Notes under the pieces: generated by a model | The model's input: the letters and a program-made list of their open reading frames with translations, nothing else | The model's database searches: none | Told to the model about the DNA's origin: nothing | Program-made: the position numbers and the translations under genes | Source of the DNA: Rhodobiaceae bacterium | GTDB lineage: Bacteria; Pseudomonadota; Alphaproteobacteria; Rhizobiales; Aestuariivirgaceae | Assembly: GCA_009885825.1 (NCBI GenBank) | Contig: VFJY01000067.1 | Coordinates: forward strand, 1-32,803 | DNA length: 32,803 bases | Direction of reading: 5' to 3' | Shown: one piece after another, positions 15,315-24,079 of the stretch | How the letters are laid out: the number at the start of each line of letters is the position of its first letter | Position numbering within the stretch: the stretch's first letter is position 1

Positions 15315-15363
15315 GCAGTTCGTGGCCGTTATTCCGCCGTTCGTGCAAATTGATCCCTTTCGT
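15315..15363 (+). promoter_or_regulatory. LytTR-type direct repeats, putative CoxC operator
   Basis: GCAGTTCGT (15315-15323) and GCCGTTCGT (15336-15344) start exactly 21 bp apart, the spacing of two LytTR 9-mers with a 12-bp gap. Each fits eight of nine positions of the AgrA-type consensus. A weaker third site, CCCTTTCGT (15355-15363), follows 19 bp later. The element sits between a LytTR regulator gene and the coxMSL genes. A role as the CoxC target is inferred. Confidence 0.6.
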
Positions 15364-15373
15364 GCAATTGCCG

Positions 15374-15403
15374 TTGAAGCCTTTTCGCCGACATGACCTA
15401 ATT
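15374..15403 (+). promoter_or_regulatory. possible coxM promoter
   Basis: TTGAAG (15374-15379) and CTAATT (15398-15403) are 18 bp apart. The -35 hexamer lies 10 bp past the last LytTR-like repeat, as for an activator touching RNA polymerase. A weak -10 fits an activated promoter. Confidence 0.4.
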
Positions 15404-15453
15404 CATCCCTGACCTCCGCCAAGAGAGGTGCACGTATCGAGGAGGATTGCCAC

Positions 15454-16314
15454 ATGATACCTGGCACATTTGAATATCACCGGCCCAAATCCGTGGCGGA
15501 AGCCGCCAAGCTGCTGCGCAAATCGAAAGATGGCCGCGTGCTGGCGGGCGGCCACAGCCTGCTTCCTATGATGAAATTGCGCATGACCGAGCCCTCCGCG
15601 CTCATTGACCTCGGCGCCATTGCGGCGCTGCGCGGAATAAAGAAGACAGGCACCAAGCTGGTCATTGGCGCAATGACAACCCAGCACGAGCTTTTGGCTT
15701 CAGCCCTTGTCGCCAAGAACCTGCCAATTTTGCATGAGACGGCAATTCTCATTGCCGATCCGCAAGTGCGCTATGTGGGAACCATCGGCGGCAACGTGGC
15801 CAATGGCGACCCGGGCAACGACATGCCGGCAGTCATGATGGCGCTGGATGCAACTTATAAAATTGCCGGCCCGACAAAAGCCAGGGTGGTCAAGGCTCGC
15901 GCCTTCTACAAGGGTTCCTATGAAACGGCCTTGAAGGCCGGCGAGATTGTGACGGCCATCGAAATTCCTGTCCCCGGCAAGCACGGCTTCGCCTATGAAA
16001 AATTGAAGCGCAAGGTTGGCGATTATGCAACGGCCGCCGCCGCCGTTCTCATCACCCTGAAAGCCGGAAAAATTGCGGCCTGCGCGATAGCGCTAACCAA
16101 CCTGGCGCCGACCCCGCTTCTGGCGGAAGCCGCCGCAGCTGCCCTTGTGGGCCGCGCCCCCGATGACGCGGCGATTTCCGCTGCAGTCGCCGCCGCAAGG
16201 AAAATCATGGACCCGGCGAACGATACACGTGGAACCCCCGCCTATCGCAAGAGCGTTGGCGGCATTTATGTCGAACGCGCCATCAAGCGCGCCATTGCCA
16301 GAGCCGCGGGCTGA
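15454..16314 (+). CDS. coxM: carbon monoxide dehydrogenase medium subunit (FAD)
   Basis: Flavoprotein subunit of the aerobic molybdenum CO dehydrogenase; it carries electrons from the iron-sulfur subunit to the quinone pool. 286 residues, normal length. The two FAD pyrophosphate-binding motifs are present: AGGHS (residues 31-35) and TIGGN (110-114), the latter within [19 protein letters not shown]. The C-terminal domain contains [10 protein letters not shown], typical of the subunit. The ATG at 15454 follows GAGGAGG with ideal spacing. It is the first structural gene, 11 bp ahead of coxS. Order M-S-L is that of all form I operons. Confidence 0.94.
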   Translation: MIPGTFEYHRPKSVAEAAKLLRKSKDGRVLAGGHSLLPMMKLRMTEPSALIDLGAIAALRGIKKTGTKLVIGAMTTQHELLASALVAKNLPILHETAILIADPQVRYVGTIGGNVANGDPGNDMPAVMMALDATYKIAGPTKARVVKARAFYKGSYETALKAGEIVTAIEIPVPGKHGFAYEKLKRKVGDYATAAAAVLITLKAGKIAACAIALTNLAPTPLLAEAAAAALVGRAPDDAAISAAVAAARKIMDPANDTRGTPAYRKSVGGIYVERAIKRAIARAAG

Positions 16315-16325
16315 GGAGAGATTTC

Positions 16326-16826
16326 ATGTCAAAAACCCACGTCAAATTCAAGCTCAACGGCGCGGCTGCGGAAGGCATGTGCGAACCCCGCACCTTGCTG
16401 GTTCATTTCATCCGTGAAAACCTGTCGATCACCGGCACTCATATTGGCTGTGAAACCACCCACTGCGGCGCCTGCACGGTTGATCTCAATGGCAAGTCTG
16501 TCAAATCATGCACACTGCTCGCGGTGCAAGCGCAAGGGGCTGATGTTGTCACCATCGAGGGCATGGCAAATGCCGACGGCACCCTTGGCGCTCTGCAGGA
16601 AGGCTTCCGCCAGATGCACGGCCTGCAATGCGGTTACTGCACACCCGGCATGATTGTCCGGGCCCACCGGCTGCTGAAGGAAAATCCGAAGCCCACCGAT
16701 GAGGAAATCCGCTTCGGCATCGCCGGCAACCTGTGCCGTTGCACCGGCTATCAGAACATTGTGAAAGCCATTCAACACGCTGCCGCGAAGCTTCGTGGCG
16801 AGGAATATCTGGAGGCCGCAGAATGA
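16326..16826 (+). CDS. coxS: carbon monoxide dehydrogenase small subunit (2x[2Fe-2S])
   Basis: Electron-transfer subunit with two [2Fe-2S] clusters, 166 residues. The N-terminal plant-ferredoxin-like domain has the cluster ligands in [16 protein letters not shown] and SVKSC. The C-terminal helical domain has the second cluster ligands in [10 protein letters not shown] and [12 protein letters not shown]. All eight cysteines are in place. GAGGAGAG stands before the ATG at 16326. The stop overlaps the coxL start (ATGA), so the two are probably coupled. Confidence 0.95.
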   Translation: MSKTHVKFKLNGAAAEGMCEPRTLLVHFIRENLSITGTHIGCETTHCGACTVDLNGKSVKSCTLLAVQAQGADVVTIEGMANADGTLGALQEGFRQMHGLQCGYCTPGMIVRAHRLLKENPKPTDEEIRFGIAGNLCRCTGYQNIVKAIQHAAAKLRGEEYLEAAE

Positions 16827-19243
16827 ACGACATGTCCCCCAACAAGGCCGAACGCGAAGCCAAGCTCGAAGGCATGGGCTGCAGGCGCAAGCGCGTCGAA
16901 GACGTGCGCTTCACGCAAGGCAAAGGCAATTTCGTTGACGATATCAAGCTGCCAGGCATGTTGTTTGGCGATTTCGTGCGCTCGCCCTATGCCCACGCGC
17001 GCATCAAGGGCATCAACATCAAGAAAGCAATGAAGGTGCCGGGCGTGCTGGCCGTTCTCACCGCGACCGAGCTGAAGGGCGTTAATCTCGCCTGGATGCC
17101 AACTCTGGCGGGCGACGTGCAAATGGTGCTGGCTGACGGCAAGGTGCTGTTCCAGAATCAGGAAGTCGCATTCGTTGTCGCTACCGACCGCTATGCGGCG
17201 GCCGATGGCGTTGAAGCGGTTGAAGTCGATTATGAAGCGCTCCCTGTGCTGGTTGATCCATTCAAGGCCATGGACAAGAACGCGCCAGTGCTGCGCGAAG
17301 ATTTGAAAGGCAAGACGAGTGGCGCCCATGGCCCCCGCAAACATCACAACCACATCTTCGAATGGACGATGGGCGACAAGGATCTGACCGAGGCCGCTTT
17401 CCGCAAGGCCGATGTCACAATCAAGGAACTGATCTCCTATCACCGCACCCATCCTTCGCCACTCGAAACCTGCCAGTCCGTGGCGTCCTTCGACAAGATC
17501 AAGGGCGAGCTCACGGTTTGGGGCACATTCCAGGCGCCGCACGTCATCCGCACCGTGGCGTCGCTGATTTCAACAATTCCGGAGCACAAGATCCACGTGA
17601 TTTCTCCAGACGTGGGAGGCGGCTTTGGCAACAAAGTTGGCGCTTATCCGGGCTACATCTGCTCGATTGTCGCATCCATAGTGACCGGCAAACCGGTTAA
17701 ATGGGTTGAGGACCGCATTGAAAACCTGACCGCCACCAGTTTCGCCCGCGACTATCACATGACAGCCGAAATCGCCGCCACCAAGGATGGCAAGGTGCAG
17801 GCCTTGCGCGTTCATGTGCTGGCCGACCATGGCGCGTTTGACGCCTGCGCCGACCCGTCAAAATGGCCGGCGGGGTTCTTCAACATTGTCACAGGCTCCT
17901 ATGATTTCCCAGTGGCCCATTGCGCGGTCGACGGCGTCTACACCAACAAGGCGCCGGGCGGCGTTGCCTACCGCTGCTCGTTCCGCGTCACCGAGGCGGC
18001 CTATTGCATCGAACGCGCCATGGACATTCTGGCGAAGAAGCTCAACATGGATCCGGCGGAACTGCGTTTGAAAAATTTCATCCGCCGCGACCAGTTCCCT
18101 TATCAGTCTGCCCTTGGCTGGGAATATGACTCCGGTGATTATCACACGGCCATGAAGCAGGGCATGGAAAAAATCGGCTATCCGGCGCTGCGTGAGGAGC
18201 AAAAACGCAAGCAGGCCGATTTCAAGGCAGGCAAGACCCGCGATATCATGGGGATCGGCGTTTCCTTCTTCACGGAAATCGTCGGCGCTGGTCCTTCAAA
18301 GAACTGCGACATTCTCGGCATCGCCATGTTCGACAGCTGCGAAATCCGCATCCACCCCACCGGGTCGGCGATTGCCCGCGTCGGCACCAAGTCAACCGGC
18401 CAGGCGCATGAAACAACGTGGGCCCAGATCATCGCCACTGAAATCGGCATACCTTCCGCCGACATCATGGTGGAAGAAGGCAATACCGACACCGCCCCTT
18501 ACGGTCTTGGCACCTATGGCTCGCGCTCAACGCCAGTTGCCGGCGCTGCCATCGCCATGGCCGCCCGCAAGATCAAGGCCAAGGCGCAAATGATCGCGGC
18601 CTACATGCTGGAAGTGCACGAGGGAGACCTGCAGTTTGATATTGACGGTTTCCGCGTCAAGGGACTGCCAGAGAAGTTCAAGTCGATGAAAGAAATCGCC
18701 TGGGCCGCCTATCACTCCGTGCCACCCGGCATGGAGCCAGGCCTCGAAGCCGTAAGCTATTACGACCCTCCCAACATGACCTATCCCTTCGGCGCCTATT
18801 TCTGCGTCATGGATATTGATGTTGACACGGGAGTCTACAAAATCCGCCGCTTCTATGCGCTCGATGATTGCGGCACCCGCATCAACCCGATGGTCATCGA
18901 AGGCCAGGTGCACGGCGGCCTCACCGAGGCCTTCGCCATCGCCATGGGCCAGGAAATCCGTTACGACGCAGGCGGCAACGTGCTCACCGGCTCATTCATG
19001 GATTTCTTCATCCCGACCGCAGTGGAAACACCGGTTTGGGAAACCGATCATACTGTAACGCCATCACCCCATCACCCCATCGGCGCCAAAGGTGTTGGTG
19101 AAAGTCCAAACGTCGGAGGCGTGCCAGCATTTTCAAATGCCGTGAATGATGCCTTTGGATTCTTGGGGGCAACCCATATCCAGATGCCGCATGATTACTG
19201 GCGCAATTGGGAGGCTGCCAAATCGTTGGGCCTGATAAAATAA
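16823..19243 (+). CDS. coxL: carbon monoxide dehydrogenase large subunit, form I (Mo-Cu site)
   Basis: Catalytic subunit that oxidises CO to CO2 at a molybdenum-copper centre bound through molybdopterin cytosine dinucleotide. 806 residues, close to the 809 of O. carboxidovorans. The active-site loop is AYRCSFR (residues 382-388), with Cys385 as the copper-binding cysteine; this is the signature of form I enzymes, while form II reads AYRGAGR. The catalytic glutamate is Glu760 in [15 protein letters not shown] is the first molybdopterin-contact loop. The start is ATG 16823, which overlaps the coxS stop and follows GGAGG; the open frame upstream to 16733 lies inside coxS and is rejected. The sequence supports true CO oxidation rather than a xanthine or aldehyde role. 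Confidence 0.96.
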   Translation: MNDMSPNKAEREAKLEGMGCRRKRVEDVRFTQGKGNFVDDIKLPGMLFGDFVRSPYAHARIKGINIKKAMKVPGVLAVLTATELKGVNLAWMPTLAGDVQMVLADGKVLFQNQEVAFVVATDRYAAADGVEAVEVDYEALPVLVDPFKAMDKNAPVLREDLKGKTSGAHGPRKHHNHIFEWTMGDKDLTEAAFRKADVTIKELISYHRTHPSPLETCQSVASFDKIKGELTVWGTFQAPHVIRTVASLISTIPEHKIHVISPDVGGGFGNKVGAYPGYICSIVASIVTGKPVKWVEDRIENLTATSFARDYHMTAEIAATKDGKVQALRVHVLADHGAFDACADPSKWPAGFFNIVTGSYDFPVAHCAVDGVYTNKAPGGVAYRCSFRVTEAAYCIERAMDILAKKLNMDPAELRLKNFIRRDQFPYQSALGWEYDSGDYHTAMKQGMEKIGYPALREEQKRKQADFKAGKTRDIMGIGVSFFTEIVGAGPSKNCDILGIAMFDSCEIRIHPTGSAIARVGTKSTGQAHETTWAQIIATEIGIPSADIMVEEGNTDTAPYGLGTYGSRSTPVAGAAIAMAARKIKAKAQMIAAYMLEVHEGDLQFDIDGFRVKGLPEKFKSMKEIAWAAYHSVPPGMEPGLEAVSYYDPPNMTYPFGAYFCVMDIDVDTGVYKIRRFYALDDCGTRINPMVIEGQVHGGLTEAFAIAMGQEIRYDAGGNVLTGSFMDFFIPTAVETPVWETDHTVTPSPHHPIGAKGVGESPNVGGVPAFSNAVNDAFGFLGATHIQMPHDYWRNWEAAKSLGLIK

Positions 19244-19245
19244 TC

Positions 19246-19293
19246 AAGGAGGAAATTCAACTGGGCCGGGGGCGGCCCGCGTGAATTTTTGAC
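19246..19293 (+). promoter_or_regulatory. Shine-Dalgarno, 36-nt hairpin and spacer before coxD
   Basis: AAGGAGG (19246-19252) stands 41 bases before the coxD ATG, too far to act in a linear mRNA. The bases between form a hairpin: AAATTCA (19253-19259) pairs with TGAATTT (19282-19288) and GGGCCG (19263-19268) pairs with CGGCCC (19273-19278), with a small internal loop and a GGGG tetraloop. Folding leaves only TTGAC between the Shine-Dalgarno and ATG. The stem is also followed by TTTTT (19286-19290), so it could be an attenuator that lowers coxDEF relative to coxMSL. No nearer in-frame start exists: a TGA lies in frame at 19282-19284. Confidence 0.65.
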
Positions 19294-20160
19294 ATGTCCA
19301 TCACCTTAGCCGATCTCAACAAGAAGCTGGCCGACGCCGGATACATCGCTGATCGCGAGCTCGCGATGGCGCTGCATCTGATGGAAATTTTGCGGCGCCC
19401 GCTTTTGCTCGAAGGCGAAGCGGGCGTTGGCAAAACCGAAGTGGCCAATGCCTTGGCCCATGTGCATGGCGCGAAACTCATCAGGCTCCAATGCTACGAA
19501 GGGCTGGATCGCTCGGAAGCGCTTTATGAGTGGAATTACCAGCGCCAGCTTCTGGCAATTCAGGCGCGCAACACACCAACCAACGAAGATGAAATTTTCT
19601 CGGAAAGATATCTCCTGGAGCGTCCCTTGCTGCAATCCATCCGGCAGGAAAAACCACCCGTGCTTCTGATTGACGAAATCGACCGCGCCGATGAAGAATT
19701 TGAGGCGTTCCTGCTGGAGCTCCTGTCAGATTTTCAGGTGAGCATTCCGGAGCTTGGAACCATCAAGGCAACCAGCATCCCGCGCGTGATCCTCACCTCA
19801 AACGGCACCCGTGAAATTTCCGACGCGCTGCGCCGCCGCTGCCTCTATCACTATGTGGATTTTCCCGATGTGGACCGCGAAGCCGCAATCCTGCAGCGCA
19901 GGATTCCCGACATCGGCGCAACATTTGCCTTGCAGATTGCCCGAGCCTTGGAAAAAATCCGCAAGGAGGATTTGCGAAAGAACCCCGGCGTCGCCGAAAC
20001 TCTCGATTGGGCGGCAGCGCTTCTGGGCCTCAATGTCAAAAACCTGCACAGCAATCCCGAAACCGTTTTCGACACCATGATGTGCCTGATCAAAACCCAG
20101 GAAGACAAATCCCGCTTCACCCGGGAAGTAGCAGAACGGGTTCTGGGCAAAGTCGCATGA
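19294..20160 (+). CDS. coxD: MoxR-type AAA+ ATPase CoxD
   Basis: Chaperone-like ATPase required in O. carboxidovorans for building the copper-sulfur part of the CO dehydrogenase active site. 288 residues. The Walker A motif is LLEGEAGVGKTE (residues ~39-50), Walker B is PVLLIDEIDRADEE, the sensor-1 region is RVILTSNGTREIS and an arginine-finger segment ALRRRCLYHYVDFPD follows. The gene starts at ATG 19294 after the unusual hairpin leader, and ends in an ATGA overlap with coxE. MoxR ATPases work with von Willebrand A proteins; CoxE is the partner here. Confidence 0.93.
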   Translation: MSITLADLNKKLADAGYIADRELAMALHLMEILRRPLLLEGEAGVGKTEVANALAHVHGAKLIRLQCYEGLDRSEALYEWNYQRQLLAIQARNTPTNEDEIFSERYLLERPLLQSIRQEKPPVLLIDEIDRADEEFEAFLLELLSDFQVSIPELGTIKATSIPRVILTSNGTREISDALRRRCLYHYVDFPDVDREAAILQRRIPDIGATFALQIARALEKIRKEDLRKNPGVAETLDWAAALLGLNVKNLHSNPETVFDTMMCLIKTQEDKSRFTREVAERVLGKVA

Positions 20161-21317
20161 ACGCCGTGCTCTTGCGGATTTCCGCGTTTTCGCAGCTCCT
20201 GCGAAACCACGGGTTTGTCGCAGGACTTGGCGAATGTGCCGATGCCGCAAGAATTATTGCAGAACTGGATAGCCAGCGTCCGGCTGATTTGCGCTCCGCC
20301 TTCAAAGCCCTGTTTTGCTCGCGGGTCTCTGACTGGAAAGAATTTGATGAACTGTTCAATTCCTTCTGGCTGGGCTCTGGAATGAAGAATTTGTTGAAGG
20401 TGGGTGGCGCGTCGCCAGTGTCCTCGCAATCAACCCTTTCGCCAATGGCCGGGAAAACCACGGGGCAAAACGATACCAGCGAACTTGCCGATCAAATTTC
20501 GGGTTCCGCGGGCCAGGAAATCGAAGATGGCGGCACGGGCAAGAGCGAAGGGGCGTCCAGCACCGAAACATCCGGCCACACGGATTTCAGAAAAATCGCT
20601 GATCCGATGGAGCTGGCAAAAGCCCATGCTGCTGCTGCGCAGCTCGCAAAGGCCATGCGCACCCGCCTCACGCGCCGCGACCGGGCCCGCGCCAAGGGCC
20701 GGCGCATTGATCTTCGCGCCACCATTCGCCACAGCGTCGGTCATGGTGGCATCCCGATTGAACTGAGCTTCCGCCAGCGCAAGACCAGGCCGCTGCGCCT
20801 GATCGTGCTGCTTGATGCTTCAGGCTCCATGCAGATGTACACAGCCGTTTTCACCCGTTTCATCCATGGTGTGCTGGATAGCTTCCACGAGGCGGAAGCC
20901 TTCGTCTTTCACACCAGGCTCGCTCACATATCAGCCGCCATGAAAGAGAAAAATGCAACCCGCGCCCTTGAACACATGTCGCTGATGACCCAGGGAGTGG
21001 GCGGCGGCACCCGCATCGGGGAAAGTCTTGCCACATTCAACAAATGGCACGCAAAACGCGTTCTAAATTCACGCAGCTGCGTAATGATCCTCTCGGATGG
21101 CTACGACACAGGAACGCCAGAGATTTTGGCGCGCGAACTCAAACGCCTGCGCCAGCGCTGCCGCCGCATAGCCTGGCTCAATCCCATGATGGGTTGGAAT
21201 GGTTATAAACCGGATGCCCGGGCCATGCAGGCAGCCTTGCCTTATCTTGATCTTTTTGCGCCAGCCCATAATCTCGAAAGCCTGGCAGCCCTTGAACCTT
21301 ATCTGGCGCGGCTGTGA
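20157..21317 (+). CDS. coxE: von Willebrand factor A domain protein CoxE
   Basis: Partner of the CoxD ATPase in maturation of CO dehydrogenase. 386 residues. A helical N-terminal domain, a low-complexity linker rich in Ser, Gly and Thr (about residues 85-140), a basic region (RTRLTRRDRARAKGRRID) and a C-terminal vWA domain. The metal-ion-dependent adhesion site is complete: DASGSM, the threonine in GGGTRIG and the aspartate in LSDGYD. The ATG at 20157 overlaps the coxD stop (ATGA). An open frame back to 20007 lies within coxD and is not the real start. Confidence 0.93.
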   Translation: MNAVLLRISAFSQLLRNHGFVAGLGECADAARIIAELDSQRPADLRSAFKALFCSRVSDWKEFDELFNSFWLGSGMKNLLKVGGASPVSSQSTLSPMAGKTTGQNDTSELADQISGSAGQEIEDGGTGKSEGASSTETSGHTDFRKIADPMELAKAHAAAAQLAKAMRTRLTRRDRARAKGRRIDLRATIRHSVGHGGIPIELSFRQRKTRPLRLIVLLDASGSMQMYTAVFTRFIHGVLDSFHEAEAFVFHTRLAHISAAMKEKNATRALEHMSLMTQGVGGGTRIGESLATFNKWHAKRVLNSRSCVMILSDGYDTGTPEILARELKRLRQRCRRIAWLNPMMGWNGYKPDARAMQAALPYLDLFAPAHNLESLAALEPYLARL

Positions 21318-21330
21318 CGGAGTGAAAGAA

Positions 21331-22149
21331 GTGCCCCACCAAAGCGATGTCATGTCGATCATTGCAGACTTGAAGCAGCGCGGCGAAGCTTTTGTGATCG
21401 CAACCGTGGTTCGCACGGTATCCGTGACGGCGGCCAAGGCCGGCGCCAAAGCGGTGATCATGCCAGATGGCAGGATATCGGGAGGATGGATCGGCGGCGG
21501 CTGCGCCAGGGGCGCCGTGTTGAAAGCCGTGCAAGATGTGTTGGCGGACGGCCAGCCAAGATTGATCTCAATTCAACCGCCCACTGAACTGGAAGCCCTT
21601 GGCATCGCACCCGGCGAAGCCCGCGAAGGTGTGCGGTTCGCAAGCAATTTCTGTCCCAGCCAGGGCACCATGGATATATTTGTGGAACCCGTGATGCCAC
21701 GTCCCAATCTTGTCATCTGCGGGGCAAGCCCGGTGGCTGTCGCCCTGTCGCGCCTCGCCGCAGTCATGGGCTATGCCGTCACCGCAGTAGCCCCCCAAGG
21801 CGAGCAGCAGGCCTTCGAAACAGCAGACGCCCGCATCGAAGGCTATGCCCTGCCAGTTGCCGACGCCGCCAGGCGTTTTGTCATTGTTTCCACCCAGGGC
21901 AAGGGCGATGAAGCAGCGCTTCGCGCCATCCTTGATATCGACGCAGACTATAAAGCCTTTGTCGGCAGCCGCCGCAAGATGGCATCCATTCGGGCGAAAT
22001 TTATGGCAGACGGCGTCTCAGCGGAAGCCCTGGATCCTATCAAGGCCCCAGCCGGGATTGATATAGGGGCCATATCTCCAGAAGAAATAGCGCTTTCCAT
22101 TATTGCCGAGATTACCGCGCTGCGCCGCCAAAAAATCCGGGCGGGATAA
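21331..22149 (+). CDS. coxF: XdhC/CoxI-family molybdenum cofactor maturation protein CoxF
   Basis: Expected to help insert or sulfurate the molybdenum cofactor of CO dehydrogenase. The N-terminal XdhC/CoxI domain holds FVIATVVRTVSVTAAKAGAKAVI and GWIGGGCARGAVL (residues ~15-70). The C-terminal Rossmann-like domain begins NLVICGASPVAVALSRLAAVMGYAV and contains the AFVGSRRK motif of XdhC. About 272 residues. GTG at 21331 has GGAG eight bases upstream and is preferred; GTG 21322 and ATG 21352 are alternatives. It follows coxE by 13 bp and appears to be the last cox gene: no coxG, coxH, coxI or coxK follows. In O. carboxidovorans coxF and coxI are both of this type. Confidence 0.88.
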   Translation: MPHQSDVMSIIADLKQRGEAFVIATVVRTVSVTAAKAGAKAVIMPDGRISGGWIGGGCARGAVLKAVQDVLADGQPRLISIQPPTELEALGIAPGEAREGVRFASNFCPSQGTMDIFVEPVMPRPNLVICGASPVAVALSRLAAVMGYAVTAVAPQGEQQAFETADARIEGYALPVADAARRFVIVSTQGKGDEAALRAILDIDADYKAFVGSRRKMASIRAKFMADGVSAEALDPIKAPAGIDIGAISPEEIALSIIAEITALRRQKIRAG

Positions 22150-22337
22150 AGCAGACGGCATTATGAAGGCCTCACGCTTGGAACCCCCCGGACAGAGGCT
22201 GAAATTCCGCATTGGCCAACAGCCCGCTGCGGCAAGGATTTTACCGGAAGAAGAGCCCATATTGTGTCATCGGCGATAACGCCTCATAACTACATTCAAG
22301 TGCCTGTTTCATTAAAATGCTACACTAGGACAAAAAT

Positions 22338-23258
22338 TTGGAACTGAAGTGGCTCGAAGACTTCCTGGCCGTCGCCAACAGCGGGAATTTCTCGCGTGCC
22401 GCCGAGGCGCGAAATGTAACGCAGCCAGCCTTCAGCCGCAGGCTCAAGGCCCTCGAGGTGTGGATTGGCGTGCCGCTGCTCGACCGTGGCAGCTACCCCA
22501 TTACGCTCACACCTGCCGGCGAAAAGTTATTGCCGGTGGCTGAGCGGGTGGTCCGCGAATTGCGCACGAGCCGCGATGACGTGCGGGCGAGTTCGACGGT
22601 TTCGCGGTCGATGCTGAAGTTCGCCATGCCCCATTCGCTTGCGGTCGATTTTTTTCCCGCCTGGTGGCAGACCGTGAGCGACAAACAAGCCAATGCCGCC
22701 GCAAAGGTGATTGCCGACAATCTGCATGATTGTGTGGAGCTGTTGCTGTATGGCGGCTGCCAGTTTCTTCTGTGCTATCGCAATGAGGCGGTGTCCAACC
22801 CGGTCACATCCAGCGGGTTCTCCGGCATCGCAGTCGATAGCGACACACTTATTGCGGTATCAGCGCCCGATGGGTCCGGCAGGCCACGCCATATGCTGAA
22901 GCCCCACATCAGCACGTCCGTGCCTTTTCTGAATTATGCCCCGGATGCCTTTCTGGGCAAGGTGACAGCCAGCCTGCTGAGCGCTACACCCAACCAGTAC
23001 AATCTGACGCTTTGTTATGAGAGCGCATTCGCTGAAGCCGTTCGGGCACAAACACTTGCTGGCGCAGGGGTCGCCTGGTTGCCAAAGAAGTTGATTTCCG
23101 CCGATCTACAAGATGGCCGCCTTGTTTCCGCAGGCAGCAATTTGCCCGAGGCGCCCCTGGCGATATGGCTTTACCGCGCGGCGGAAAAGGCGGCAGCCAG
23201 CGTTGAAGGCATCTGGACCGCTGCCAAAACTCTGGCCGAACGCAGGGCCATGCCGTAG
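22338..23258 (+). CDS. LysR-family transcriptional regulator
   Basis: A 306-residue regulator with the usual N-terminal winged helix (MELKWLEDFLAVANSGNFSR, RAAEARNVTQPAFSRRLKALE) and a C-terminal effector domain from about residue 92. The start is TTG at 22338, seven bases after AGGA; the residues directly after it match the family start, so no ATG was missed. It lies between the cox cluster and the sulfonate genes, reads towards the latter and is separated from the racemase gene by 81 bp, so it most likely controls the sulfonate genes with a sulfonate or pathway intermediate as inducer. The effector is inference; regulation of cox cannot be excluded. Confidence 0.9.
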   Translation: MELKWLEDFLAVANSGNFSRAAEARNVTQPAFSRRLKALEVWIGVPLLDRGSYPITLTPAGEKLLPVAERVVRELRTSRDDVRASSTVSRSMLKFAMPHSLAVDFFPAWWQTVSDKQANAAAKVIADNLHDCVELLLYGGCQFLLCYRNEAVSNPVTSSGFSGIAVDSDTLIAVSAPDGSGRPRHMLKPHISTSVPFLNYAPDAFLGKVTASLLSATPNQYNLTLCYESAFAEAVRAQTLAGAGVAWLPKKLISADLQDGRLVSAGSNLPEAPLAIWLYRAAEKAAASVEGIWTAAKTLAERRAMP

Positions 23259-23339
23259 GCACATAGTTTCATCCCAACTGCGCATTGGATAGCGGCAACG
23301 GTCTAAACTAGCCTTATGCCTTGAATTCAGGAAAGTCAC

Positions 23340-24062
23340 GTGAGCGACAACGGTGAATTGGTTGTGGGTGTAATTGGCGGGCTTGGCCCCGAGGCAACGC
23401 TTGATTTTTTTGGCAAGGTGCTGGTTCATTCAAAAGCCAAAAAGGACCAGGACCATATTCACCTGATCATCGAAAACAATCCAAAAACGCCAAACCGCAA
23501 TGATGCCATCGCGGGAAAGGGGATATCCCCCGGTCCCGCCCTCGCTGGAATGGCCGCCGCGCTTGATCGCGCAGGCGCGGATTTCATCGTGATGGCGTGC
23601 AACACCGCGCATGCTTTTGAAAACGCCATTCGCGCGGCAACGCCCAAACCCTTCATCAGCCTCATAGACGAAGTTGTGGACGAAGTCCGCGGCAGCTATC
23701 CCGATACGAAGCGCGTGGGCCTTCTTGCGGCCCAGGGCTGTCTGGACGCTGGCATCTATCACACGGCTTTTGCCAAGCAGGGTGTTGAGGTTCTGAATCC
23801 GGGCGAGAAATCACAGGCCAGATTCATGGAACTTCTTTACCGCATCAAGTCCGGGGAGCGCGGGGCTGATATCCGGCGCGCAATGCAGGAGCTGGGCGAA
23901 GAGCTCATTGCGGCAGGGGCCGAGATTTTAATTGCCGGCTGCACGGAAGTGCCGCTTGTGCTGACATCGGGTGAAAACACCAAGCCACTTGTTGATTCAA
24001 CCGACGTGCTGGCTCAACGCTGCGTGAAATATGCACGCCGCATCAAGCCACTGCCTGTTTAA
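23340..24062 (+). CDS. aspartate/glutamate racemase family protein; candidate cysteate racemase
   Basis: A PLP-independent racemase of about 240 residues. The family start GVIGGLGPEATLDFF, and both catalytic cysteines are present: Cys87 in MACNTAH and Cys201 in AGCTEVPL. The two-cysteine mechanism inverts the alpha carbon of acidic amino acids. Its neighbours are an HpsN-like dehydrogenase, an aminotransferase and a cysteate sulfo-lyase. Since cysteate is an isostere of aspartate, I infer that it may interconvert D- and L-cysteate; plain aspartate racemase is the main alternative. GTG at 23340 follows AGGAAAG with good spacing and an earlier start is not supported. The next gene begins 17 bp after. 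Confidence 0.85.
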   Translation: MSDNGELVVGVIGGLGPEATLDFFGKVLVHSKAKKDQDHIHLIIENNPKTPNRNDAIAGKGISPGPALAGMAAALDRAGADFIVMACNTAHAFENAIRAATPKPFISLIDEVVDEVRGSYPDTKRVGLLAAQGCLDAGIYHTAFAKQGVEVLNPGEKSQARFMELLYRIKSGERGADIRRAMQELGEELIAAGAEILIAGCTEVPLVLTSGENTKPLVDSTDVLAQRCVKYARRIKPLPV

Positions 24063-24079
24063 CCGGGAGACATCGTGCC

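Noticed and set aside
16733-16822. Longer N-terminus for coxL
   Set aside because: It runs inside coxS; the ATGA overlap at 16823 with GGAGG upstream is the natural start.
16823-19243. Xanthine dehydrogenase, aldehyde oxidase or form II CoxL
   Set aside because: The active-site loop is AYRCSFR with the copper-binding Cys, specific for form I CO dehydrogenase.
20007-20156. Longer N-terminus for coxE
   Set aside because: Lies inside coxD; ATG at 20157 overlaps the coxD stop as expected for coupled genes.
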